From Paenibacillus eucommiae (GTDB lineage: Bacteria > Bacillota > Bacilli > Paenibacillales > NBRC-103111), in NCBI RefSeq assembly GCF_017874215.1, contig NZ_JAGGLB010000037.1:23240-87239 (forward strand): a stretch of DNA of 64,000 nt. Direction: 5' to 3'. The stretch's first letter is position 1. Each line of letters opens with the position of its first letter. A model generated the notes under the pieces. The model was not told the DNA's origin. It saw only the letters and a program-made list of their open reading frames with translations, and ran no database searches. Of this stretch, positions 16,195 to 24,582 are shown one piece after another. The position numbers and the translations under genes were made by a program.

Positions 16195-16389
16195 TTTCAT
16201 ATGTCGTAAAAGAGCGATCGTACTACTAATATCCTTCATACATTCTTTATCATCGATCTCGGCTGCAATTTGGTATAAGGTACTAAGACTCCCTGTAGCC
16301 TGCTCTTTTCCAATGGTGCCATTCTCGACATTAATTAGTGTCCTATCCTTTTCCTGGGCGATAAACCATTGGATGTTCATTGCTTTCAT
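16117..16389 (-). CDS. Hypothetical small protein, convergent with sda
   Basis: 90-codon frame, starting MKAMNIQWFIAQEKDR; an AGGAGGAGA ribosome site lies about 11 bp upstream of the first ATG, closer than usual to a second ATG at codon 4. It is soluble, mixed alpha/beta in composition, with no recognised domain. Its 3' end overlaps the 3' end of sda by 78 bp on the opposite strand. The good ribosome site and non-repetitive composition support a real gene, but no family is recognised. Confidence 0.5.
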   Translation of the reverse strand: MKAMNIQWFIAQEKDRTLINVENGTIGKEQATGSLSTLYQIAAEIDDKECMKDISSTIALLRHMKSDPRAGGFEMKRTPIEQLGLVNRRS

Positions 16390-17244
16390 AGCCGTCTCTA
16401 TCTCCTCCTGAAACCTTCCGAATGAAATTCCTTAAACCTTCTATCAATCATATGCACAAATAACAATTTCATTCGGCCAAATTACCAAGTCAACATACTC
16501 TTTTACAATTCAAAATCATCCAAAAAAAGAATGACTCAAACAAACAAAAAAACTGTAAAAGAGAACATATATAAAGATAGAATTGTCTATTGCAAACATC
16601 ATCCAACATTGTTTCAAAGATCATTTAAGGTCAACAATGAACAACCTCACAGATTACTCACAGCTAATTTTAAAGTACATAGAGATCACGCTCTATATAG
16701 AACGAAAAAACAAAAGCCGTCCCTTTGACTAGCAAAGAAACAGCTCTTGTGTAGATCGATATAAATGAACAACCGGACTTGCCAGTTATGCTACTTGTAT
16801 TTACCGGAACTAAATCAAAACAATGAAAGCCCTACCTCTCTTCCATCCTTGCGGCTCCATGACCGCGCCAGTGTGAATTGGTCTGCCAGCAGAGAGCAAA
16901 TCTGCCCGAACATCGGACCTTGCCTCAGCTTACCTATACTTTGTTACACCTGATGAAGAAACAATGGGAAGGGATGCTTTCATCTCGCTAAACGTTTCTG
17001 AAGGGGTAATCGAGGTCTTGAACGATGCATATTTGAAGTTCATTTCAATCAATACATTTAAATATACACTATATCTCTAATTAAAGTCAAGCCCATTTTT
17101 ATCTTTTTGTTTCTTTTATATATTTTCATATCTTTTTTCTATCTATATCTTTTTCCAGCTCTTTTGTTTCCTTCAGTACTACCAATTTTTTTATAACAAT
17201 ATTCCAGCCAGCACTCAGCAGTAAGTTTATTGTAACGACATAAA
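16390..17244. other. 855-bp AT-rich intergenic region
   Basis: AT-rich stretch between the small hypothetical gene and the ABC exporter operon. Apart from one possible 31-codon peptide (16637-16732) nothing convincing is coded on either strand. It contains no copy of the dispersed repeats seen elsewhere. The composition shift and emptiness may reflect past deletion or an acquired segment; that is inference. Confidence 0.6.
16637..16732 (+). CDS. Possible 31-residue peptide
   Basis: ATG at 16637 with AAGG about 6 bp upstream opens a 31-residue frame (MNNLTDYSQLILKYIEITLY, then ERKNKSRPFD after one residue) with an amphipathic helix and a basic tail. It lies in the otherwise empty region beside a peptide-type ABC exporter. 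No family recognised; short frames arise often by chance. Confidence 0.25.
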   Translation: MNNLTDYSQLILKYIEITLYIERKNKSRPFD

Positions 17245-19018
17245 TCAGGAAATGCTATCCTTTTCCATATAAATGCTTTTCACTTCCTCATTAAAGTCAA
17301 CATGCATAAGCTTGTGCAGAGAGCCCTGCACCTTAACCCCGCCGTTGTCAAGCACAATAATATGGTCTGCATGCTGCAGCGCGGCTTTTTTCTGGGTCAC
17401 TACCAGCAAGGCAGTTCCTTTTTTATGGCATAACTCGATGAGCCGTTCCCACAACGCCGCTTCCGTGCGAACATCCAAAGCATTGGAGATATCGTCCAGT
17501 ACGAGCAGGTCCGCACATCGGATGAACATGCGTGCTGCCGCTACGCGCTGAACTTGACCGCCAGAAAGATTCGTTCCTTTGGTGCTGAGAATCGTGTCGA
17601 GCCCCTGTTCGAAGTGCTGCAAGTTCCTCATCCATGATCGCCAGTCTCAACGCTTCGGACAACTGCTGTTCATTCGAAGACCCATACAAGATGTTCTCCT
17701 TGATCGATTCGCTGAATAAATATGGAACTTGCGGCGTATAGGCAATGCTTGCAGGTGAATCTGCCTCGCCCATGTCGATTGGCTTGCCGTTCCAGCTGAT
17801 GTCCCCGAAATCTTTCGGCAGTAAACCGAGGATAACCCGGAGAAGCGTCGTTTTACCTGCCCCCATTTTGCCTATGACCACCGTCACTGTTCCTTTGCGC
17901 ATTGAAAAAGAAATATTGCGAATCCCTGATTTGGAACCTGGGTACGTATACGACAAATTGCGAAGCTCTATAGTCTCCAAAGGATCGATTGATCGCTTTT
18001 TCATTCCTGAAGGAGGCGGCTCCTTCAAATATAAGGAATCGTTCCGCGTAAGTTTTTCCAAATAGTTATCGCCAATGATTTCCTGAATACGGTTCAACGC
18101 GATGGTCGAGCTTTTAAAGTTCGTCAAGGTCGTGCCGAACAACCGGGTCAAGTTGGATACATAACCCAGCAAGAAGATAAATAGCGTAAAGCTGCCGATG
18201 GAAAAACTGCCGTTTCGGATCTTATCGCTGATCAGTAACAGCAGCAGGGCAGTTCCAATGCTCACTATATTATCGTATACAGAGTTCAATGAGGTGGTGA
18301 AAACAGAGTTTTTCCTGCTCGCATGGGCGCGGTTGGCGCTTAGTAGGGCCAGTCGCTTTAGGAATGCTTTCTCAGCCATATTGATCTTGATTGCCTGCGA
18401 ATAGTTGAAGATGTCAGACAGTATCCCGGTTACATGATCAGTTGCTTTCTGTTCCTGTTGCATAAAAGAAGTTATTTTTCGCTCCATCCAGTTAACTACG
18501 ATAACGGTGAACAGCAGAGGAGCAAACAGAATAACGGTCACAAGCAAATCAATGGAGCCGAGAATGACAAGCCCGCACATTGAAAAGACGGCATAAGCAA
18601 TGAGGTATGAGAGATCCCACAAAATCCCCTCATGAATAGTTACGTCGCTTCGCATCACGTTCATGAACTGCCCGTGATTCACCGGCAATGGCAGAGCCCC
18701 GCGCTTGTTCAATATTTGCCGAAAGATATTGCGGCGGAAATAAGCACGAATAATTTCGACCCAACCATAACTGAGATGCAGGTCCAGGTAATACGTTGCA
18801 GCCTGTACCAAAGGCACAGCGATCAGTATCGCCGTAATGTAATACAGGCTACCTAATGATAAGGTGTGTTCCGACGTCTGATCGAAAAACTGCTTGATAA
18901 AAACGCCCGACAGCATACCAAATCCGGCAAACCCGACAATGCGAAGCAATGTTACTATGGAGTAATTGACGGGATAGTACAGGAAAATTCGCTTTAGCAC
19001 GATCAACACATCAAGCAA
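17245..19018 (-). pseudogene. ABC exporter subunit B, frameshifted
   Basis: Second half-transporter of a heterodimeric ABC exporter. The first frame (19018 to about 17625) encodes six membrane segments, Walker A IGKMGAGKTTLL and the Q-loop TPQVPYLFSES. About 17620-17640 the reading frame shifts: the sequence through IMDEEL continues in another frame as LQHFEQGLDTI, followed by the signature LSGGQVQR, Walker B LLVLDDIS and the H-loop region, ending at 17245. One base too many in the segment GAGGAACTTGCAG would explain it. The intact protein would be near 590 residues. The TTG start at 19018 overlaps the end of subunit A by 8 bp. A sequencing error or programmed +1 shift cannot be excluded from one sequence. 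Confidence 0.8.
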
Positions 19019-20759
19019 GTTCTTTTCCCCCTTCTCTAATCAACGAGGTATAAACCGAGTCCGGATTCGTCTCCAGTTTGACACGCTCATCGAATTCGAC
19101 CAAGGAGCCGCCGCTCATGATGAGAATATAATCGGCAGATTGTATGGTCGAAAGCTTGTGTGCAATCATCAAGACCGTACGGTCTTTGGTCAGCTGGGCA
19201 ATCGCCCGACCGATCAATCGCTCGGTTAACGGATCGATTCGCGACGTCGCTTCGTCCATTATCATAATGCCGGGATTTTTTATGAATGCCCTTGCGAAGG
19301 CAATCAACTGTGCTTCACCTGCAGACAGATTTTTTCCATCACGTTCAATTTTATGGTCCAAGCCCTCCGGCAATTGCTCCAGCCATTGCCGCATTGACAG
19401 AATATCCATGATACCCCAAATTTTTTCGTCCATAACGTCTTCATGGAACATGGTCATGTTTTGACGAAGTGTGCCTTCGAACAGTTCGATATTTTGGGAC
19501 ACGATAGCAATATGAGAGCGTAATTCACTTAGCTTGAGCTGCTTAATGTCGATCCCATTGACCGTAATCGTCCCCTCCTGGGCATCGCACAGCCGGTAGA
19601 GCAGTTTGACCAACGTGGATTTGCCGCTTCCGGTTCTTCCGATGATTCCAACGGTTCGACCAGACGGGATCGTGAAGCTAATATCCTGAAGCGCGGGCTT
19701 AGCCTCATTATAACGGAAAGTTACCTTGTCGAAGCCAACCGATAAGGGGCCGGTTTTCATTGTAACTGTTCCGTCGTCAGGCACCTTGTTCTCATAATCC
19801 AGCAATTCATTGATTCGAAGGAACGATGCGTTCACCTGTTGAAGATCGTTCACCTCGGCAACCAGATTTTTGAATGGGACCAGCAGTATTGTGATATAGA
19901 AATAGATGAGAAATATCGTCCCCAAGCTCAGGCTTGAATCGTTCAAATAGATGATTCCCATTGTAAATATTACGCTTACCATAATAAGCGCGAGCACAAT
20001 TTCTCCGACATTAAGCATGGAAGCGATATGAAAGCCCGTTCTCTTGCGTATGGTATACAGACTTCTCAACATTGTGTAAAACTTCCCAAGCACATGCTCC
20101 TCGGCGCGAAAAGCGCGAATGTCTTCTCTCCCGGCAATTCGCTCATCAATAAATCCGATGAATTTAGCTGCTTCTCCATTATAATTGCGAATGTTATTCG
20201 AGCCGAAATTCCCCATCCTTCTCAACACATAAAGGCCAAGCAAGGAGAAAAGCAGTACAACAGTGCCGATCAGCGGATGGATGAAGAAAATAACGACAAT
20301 AACTGAAACAATGAGCAGATTATTGCTGATCACCTTGAGCGCAAACGCTGACATAAAGTTATTCAACTTGCCGACATCTCCGTCAATAAGGTCTACCATT
20401 TCACCGGGAGTATATCGATTATGAAATGATAAATCGTAAGCTAAGCAGCGGTGCGTCAAATCGATTCGGAGCTGGTTCGTGATTTTCCAGGTGACGTCAC
20501 TGGTCAAATACTGAATGAAAATGGTTACCCCCTGCCTCATTACAGTTAACAGAAGGAAAACGAATGCCGTGCGATACAACAACGATTGCGGTTCATCGGC
20601 TCTAGCGGCATCGATGAAAGCTTTGATGTATTGTGGATTATAAATTTGAAGAAAAATATTTGCAGCTATCAAGAGAAGCAGCATGCATAATTTAACTCGT
20701 TGTGACTTCAAATACAAGTACATAAATTTCACATGCTTTTTCTCAGCTATAATGAACAT
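19011..20759 (-). CDS. ABC exporter subunit A (permease-ATPase fusion)
   Basis: Half-size ABC exporter of about 582 residues: six transmembrane helices in residues 10-300, then a nucleotide-binding domain with Walker A GRTGSGKSTLV near 370, Q-loop IVSQNIELFEG, signature LSAGEAQ, Walker B IMIMDEATSRID and switch His in MIAHKLST. The signature is degenerate (A and E in place of the second G and Q) while the catalytic Glu of Walker B is present. The start at 20759 (ATG, GGGAG 7 bp upstream) is preferred to a longer frame from 20885. Translationally coupled to subunit B. Substrate unknown: peptide, lipid or drug. Confidence 0.88.
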   Translation of the reverse strand: MFIIAEKKHVKFMYLYLKSQRVKLCMLLLLIAANIFLQIYNPQYIKAFIDAARADEPQSLLYRTAFVFLLLTVMRQGVTIFIQYLTSDVTWKITNQLRIDLTHRCLAYDLSFHNRYTPGEMVDLIDGDVGKLNNFMSAFALKVISNNLLIVSVIVVIFFIHPLIGTVVLLFSLLGLYVLRRMGNFGSNNIRNYNGEAAKFIGFIDERIAGREDIRAFRAEEHVLGKFYTMLRSLYTIRKRTGFHIASMLNVGEIVLALIMVSVIFTMGIIYLNDSSLSLGTIFLIYFYITILLVPFKNLVAEVNDLQQVNASFLRINELLDYENKVPDDGTVTMKTGPLSVGFDKVTFRYNEAKPALQDISFTIPSGRTVGIIGRTGSGKSTLVKLLYRLCDAQEGTITVNGIDIKQLKLSELRSHIAIVSQNIELFEGTLRQNMTMFHEDVMDEKIWGIMDILSMRQWLEQLPEGLDHKIERDGKNLSAGEAQLIAFARAFIKNPGIMIMDEATSRIDPLTERLIGRAIAQLTKDRTVLMIAHKLSTIQSADYILIMSGGSLVEFDERVKLETNPDSVYTSLIREGGKELA

Positions 20760-20945
20760 GCAAGTTCTCCCACTGCAATCAGATTTCGTCCTTTTCAGGA
20801 CAATGATTGCTTCCCCATACAATTTAGTTCCGCGCGGTGGCCATAACAAACATACAGTTTTTTCAAAAAAAAGACTAGACTGCAATTAAATTTTTTTATA
20901 TAATAATATCTATCTATGCCATTTTTAAGTGTCTGACTTTAAATT

Positions 20946-20976
20946 AAAAACCTACACAGTTATTGTGTAGGTTTTC
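20946..20976. terminator. Rho-independent terminator-like hairpin
   Basis: AAAACCTACACA (20947-20958) pairs with TGTGTAGGTTTT (20964-20975), 5-base loop, with T-rich sequence downstream on the plus strand and A-run on the other. Lies upstream of the ABC operon and downstream of the 2-hydroxyacid dehydrogenase stop region; both genes read minus, so it best serves the dehydrogenase only if it acts on the opposite arm; orientation uncertain. Confidence 0.6.
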
Positions 20977-21032
20977 TGGTTTTTTAACGATTCTGCCCGT
21001 TTAGCTTAATGAGTGAGTCTTCTCCGCTTTCA

Positions 21033-22004
21033 TTAAATCTTATTCACTATATTTACCGGGCTTCCTGCAGCGTAAGCCCGTAGATTGGCTGCAGCCGTAG
21101 CCAGCAGTCGGCCGCGCGCTTCTTTTGTCGCCCATGCCATGTGCGGCGTAATGATGCAATTCCGCGCACCGAGCAGCGGATTGTCCGCATTTGGCGGCTC
21201 GACGCTGAGCACGTCGAGGCCGGCACCCCCGATGCGGCCTTCGGCCAGCGCATCGGCAAGATCCTGCTCCACCACAAGCGGGCCGCGCGAGGTGTTAATC
21301 AGGAAGGCTGTCGGCTTCATCAGCGACAGCCTTTCCTTGTTTATCAGCCCTTGCGTGCTCGGCAGCAAAGGACAGTGCAGCGACACGACATCGGATTCCG
21401 CGAGCAGCTGCTCCAGCGGAACGAACACCGTTGTCGTTCCGCTTGGAGGCGTGCTGCGGCCGCTGGTCGTGGCCAGCACTTTCATGCCAAGGGCTTCGCA
21501 CACCTTGGCCACTTCTTGGCCGATCCGGCCGTAGCCGATCAGCCCGATGGTTTTGCCATGAAGCTCGATCAGCGGCTTCAGGCTGAAGGTGAAATCAGCG
21601 CTGCGGCTCCATTCCCCTGCATGCACTGCCTCACTATGCTGACCTATATGATGACACAGCTCCAAAAGTAGAGCGAGCACAAATTGCGCCACAGAAACCG
21701 TGCCATAAGTCGGCACATTCGCGACAGGAATGCCTCGTTTCACCGCGGCTTCCACATCGACAATGTTATAACCTGTCGCTAATACACCTATGTATCGCAG
21801 CTTAGGCAGAGCGTTAATCGTTTCTGCAGTGATCGGGGTTTTATTAGTTAAAACAATTTCAGCACCTTCCAAACGCACCACAATAAGCTCCGCAGACGTT
21901 CGATCGTGAACGATGAGTTCTCCTTGAGCTTCCAGCTCTCCCCAATCAAGATCACCGGGATTGAGTGTATATCCATCCAAAACAACAATTTTCATAGTTT
22001 TCAA
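21033..22004 (-). CDS. D-isomer-specific 2-hydroxyacid dehydrogenase
   Basis: NAD-dependent 2-hydroxyacid dehydrogenase, 323 residues, glycerate dehydrogenase/hydroxypyruvate reductase type. Rossmann motif GLIGYGRIGQEVAKVCEALG near residue 152, substrate motif LATGYNIVDVEAA near 75, and catalytic Arg, Glu and His in NTSRGPLV, GGAGLDVLSVEPP and TPHMAWAT are present. AAAGGAGATTGAAAACT precedes the ATG. Next gene, 29 bp upstream on the same strand, is a glycerophosphodiester phosphodiesterase, so the two may be cotranscribed. Cytoplasmic; substrate glycerate, glyoxylate or hydroxypyruvate not resolved. Confidence 0.88.
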   Translation of the reverse strand: MKTMKIVVLDGYTLNPGDLDWGELEAQGELIVHDRTSAELIVVRLEGAEIVLTNKTPITAETINALPKLRYIGVLATGYNIVDVEAAVKRGIPVANVPTYGTVSVAQFVLALLLELCHHIGQHSEAVHAGEWSRSADFTFSLKPLIELHGKTIGLIGYGRIGQEVAKVCEALGMKVLATTSGRSTPPSGTTTVFVPLEQLLAESDVVSLHCPLLPSTQGLINKERLSLMKPTAFLINTSRGPLVVEQDLADALAEGRIGGAGLDVLSVEPPNADNPLLGARNCIITPHMAWATKEARGRLLATAAANLRAYAAGSPVNIVNKI

Positions 22005-22033
22005 TCTCCTTTCCTGCTGTTAATAACTGTTGT

Positions 22034-22771
22034 CTAGTAACTTTGTTTTAACAGCTCGACCATTTTTGCGGGATAATCGGTTATGACGCCACTTACTCTG
22101 TAATCAATCATTTTGCGGATATCTTCAATCGCATTAACCGTATAAGGGTACACGCTCAGACCAGCAGCAACAGCTGCGCTCACATCCCCTTTCCCTATTC
22201 TTTGATAATGAGGATGTAAAGAGTGCAGCTCCACGCCCAGCTTTTTAGCAAATTGAACATGGTTATTCGTAAAACTATTATAAAGTATGCCTACCTTAAC
22301 CTCTGGCTCCAGCTCCTTAGTATGGCGGACACATTGAGCATCAAAGGAGGAAATGACCACTTGATTCAGACGATTTTTTTTGCGCAGAACATCCAGCAGC
22401 TTCGTCTCCATCAGACCTGAATACGAATCCTTAATTTCTATGTTGATCAGAATATGCTCAGGAACTAGCTCGAACACCTCGTCCAGAAGCGGCACCCGCT
22501 CTCCCTGGAAACGCTTGGAGTGCCAAGAGCCGGCATCGAAACGCCTAATTTCCGAAAGCGGCATCGCACGCAGCCTTCCCGAACCCGTAGTCGTTCGATC
22601 CAGTGTCGGATCGTGACAGACAACGATTTCTTCATCCTTGGACATGTGCACATCCAGCTCGATGCCATCTGCCCCCTGCTCCAAAGCCAATTGAAATGAA
22701 GCCAGCGTATTCTCAGGCGCCTCTCCAGCTGCTCCACGATGCCCGATTACCAATGGTATAAGACTGTTCAT
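22034..22771 (-). CDS. Glycerophosphodiester phosphodiesterase
   Basis: Cytoplasmic GDPD, 245 residues, hydrolysing glycerophosphodiesters to sn-glycerol-3-phosphate and an alcohol. The family signature GHRGAAGEAPENTLASF is near residue 10, the metal-binding Glu-Leu-Asp in IELDVHMSKD near 40 and the second catalytic His in VVCHDPTLDRTT follow; INIEIK and the C-terminal SGVITDYP are typical. No signal peptide is seen when the ATG at 22771 (AGAGGATTGTGAAG site) is used; the longer frame from 22837 adds an unrelated N-terminus. UgpQ-like. Confidence 0.92.
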   Translation of the reverse strand: MNSLIPLVIGHRGAAGEAPENTLASFQLALEQGADGIELDVHMSKDEEIVVCHDPTLDRTTTGSGRLRAMPLSEIRRFDAGSWHSKRFQGERVPLLDEVFELVPEHILINIEIKDSYSGLMETKLLDVLRKKNRLNQVVISSFDAQCVRHTKELEPEVKVGILYNSFTNNHVQFAKKLGVELHSLHPHYQRIGKGDVSAAVAAGLSVYPYTVNAIEDIRKMIDYRVSGVITDYPAKMVELLKQSY

Positions 22772-22888
22772 CTTCACAATCCTCTCTACTCCGCTTTGTC
22801 TTGTTTCTTGTAGTATGTACTGTATTTGCTTATACAAATAACTTGTTTAATTATAGAGGATATGAACCAATTTCTCCAGAGGCCATTG

Positions 22889-23025
22889 TGTTTCATCGTT
22901 AAAATCCCTTTTTACCAACGACTGAGGCCATCCATCCTCTTTTAGCGATGAAAATCATCATTAACTTGACATATTAACCTGGAAAACTTCCTTTAACGAT
23001 CAAAAACATCATTAAGTGAAAGTTT
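22889..23025. repeat. Dispersed palindromic repeat, locus B
   Basis: Three units: TTTCATCGTTAAAA (partial), TTTTAGCGATGAAAATCATC with ATTAA, and TTTAACGATCAAAAACATC with ATTAAG. The spacers (for example GGCCATCC before CTCTTTTAGCGATG, and AACCTGGAAAAC after) match those of locus C, showing a larger composite unit copied as a block. Confidence 0.85.
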
Positions 23026-23092
23026 CCGCCAATTTGGGATAAGGGGCTTCTCTGAAGATAGCACTGTATGCACTTATAATTTCTTATTAGTT

Positions 23093-23126
23093 AAAAAAAG
23101 CCTGACCCACTAAGGGCCAGACTTAG
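23093..23126 (-). terminator. Terminator of the PDH operon
   Basis: On the minus strand AAGTCTGGCCC and GGGTCAGGCTT form a stem with a short loop followed by TTTTTTT (23093-23099). Lies about 40 bp past the lpdA stop. Confidence 0.85.
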
Positions 23127-23162
23127 TATTCTTATGATTTACTCAAACAACAGAAATGAAAA

Positions 23163-24578
23163 TTATTTCAAAAGCTGGTGGATCGGATGACCCAATGCGC
23201 CTTCGGCTGCATCCATTACCATCTCGGTTAAGGTCGGATGTGCGTGAATCGTCAAGGCGATATCTTCAAGTGTCGCGCCCATTTCAACGGCAAGTCCTAG
23301 CTCTCCAATCAAGTTCGAAGCTTCTGGTCCAACGATTTGTGCTCCTAACAAAAGCCCGCTGTCCTTATCGCCTACAAGCTTCACAAAGCCTTGAGTCGCA
23401 TTCAGGGAGTTAGCACGGCCGTTAGCCGCATAAGGGAATTTGCCAGTTGCAACAGTGAAGCCTTGCTCTTTGGCTTCTGTTTCACTAAGTCCAACGCTCG
23501 CAATTTCCGGATCGGAGAATACGACAGCTGGTATAGCTTTATAATCAATCTCGCTCGGAAGTCCAGCGATCACTTCGGCAGCTACCTTAGCCTCATAAGT
23601 CGCCTTATGTGCAAGAGCCAGTCCTGGAACAATATCGCCGATGGCAAAAATATGCGGAATGCTAGTTCTGCACTGCTTGTCGACTTCCACAAGACCACGA
23701 TCAGACAGCTTCAGGTTGATCAGATCCAGACCAAGCTCTCCATCTGTATTCGGGCGGCGTCCAACTGTTACAAGCACATATTCAGCCGTCAGTTCTTTCT
23801 CTTCACCTTTAACGGTGAAGGTTACTGAAACATCATCATCGGATTGCTTGCTGCTTTTTGCCATTGCTTCGGTGAAAACCTCAACTCCGGATTTTTTCAG
23901 GTTACGCGCAACCAGTTGCGACATTTCCTTCTCAAAGCCTGGCAGTACGCTGTCTGTACCCTCAAGCACAGTAACCTTGGTGCCCAGTTTGGCATAGGCT
24001 TGCCCAAGCTCGATGCCGATATAGCCTCCACCGATTACGATCATGCTTTTTGGAATTTCCGGCAAATCCAATGCTTCCGTCGAGGAGATAATCCGTTTCC
24101 CGAATGGGAACGTCTTTAGCTCGATCGGACGGGAGCCGGTCGCAATGATGCAGTGCTCAAAGCGATAGCGTGGAGCTTCTTGATCATTAAATACGCGAGC
24201 TTCGTGCTCGTTGATGAACATAACTTCACCTTGGAACATCTGAACGTTATTGCCTTTAAGCAGGCCGCTTACTCCGCCTGTTTGTTTGCTGATGATGGAG
24301 CTTTTCCAGGCTTGTACCTTGGAAAAGTCAATTTTTACATTTTCCGCCGAAATGCCCATGCTGTCTGCATGCTGCATATGCTCATACTGATGAGCTGCAG
24401 AGATCAGCGCCTTGGATGGAATACAGCCGCGGTTTAAACAAACACCGCCCCATGCTGATTTATCTACGATAAGTACGCTTTTACCCAGCTGTGCTGCGCG
24501 AATTGCAGCTACATAACCTCCGGGTCCAGCTCCAATGACTAAAACATCAATATCTAGAGAAGCATCTCCTACTACCAT
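23163..24578 (-). CDS. lpdA: Dihydrolipoyl dehydrogenase (E3)
   Basis: FAD-dependent disulfide oxidoreductase, 471 residues, the E3 subunit of 2-oxo acid dehydrogenase complexes that reoxidises dihydrolipoamide with NAD. FAD-binding VIGAGPGGYVAAIRAAQLGK, redox disulfide GGVCLNRGCIPSK near residue 45, NAD-binding IVIGGGYIGIELGQAYAKLG near 185, and the C-terminal catalytic His-Glu in HAHPTLTEMVMDAAEG are intact. It is the last gene of the PDH operon, 4 bp after E2. Also named pdhD. Confidence 0.96.
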   Translation of the reverse strand: MVVGDASLDIDVLVIGAGPGGYVAAIRAAQLGKSVLIVDKSAWGGVCLNRGCIPSKALISAAHQYEHMQHADSMGISAENVKIDFSKVQAWKSSIISKQTGGVSGLLKGNNVQMFQGEVMFINEHEARVFNDQEAPRYRFEHCIIATGSRPIELKTFPFGKRIISSTEALDLPEIPKSMIVIGGGYIGIELGQAYAKLGTKVTVLEGTDSVLPGFEKEMSQLVARNLKKSGVEVFTEAMAKSSKQSDDDVSVTFTVKGEEKELTAEYVLVTVGRRPNTDGELGLDLINLKLSDRGLVEVDKQCRTSIPHIFAIGDIVPGLALAHKATYEAKVAAEVIAGLPSEIDYKAIPAVVFSDPEIASVGLSETEAKEQGFTVATGKFPYAANGRANSLNATQGFVKLVGDKDSGLLLGAQIVGPEASNLIGELGLAVEMGATLEDIALTIHAHPTLTEMVMDAAEGALGHPIHQLLK

Positions 24579-24582
24579 ATCA

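Larger units (their letters stand above)
22772..23162. other. Intergenic region with repeat locus B and lpd terminator
   Basis: No gene seen between the glycerophosphodiesterase start and the lpdA stop; it contains palindromic repeat locus B (22889-23025) and the terminator of the PDH operon (23093-23126). Confidence 0.7.

Noticed and set aside
16531..16953. Plus-strand frames of 60-65 codons in the AT-rich region
   Set aside because: No ribosome sites, unusual composition, no recognisable motif.
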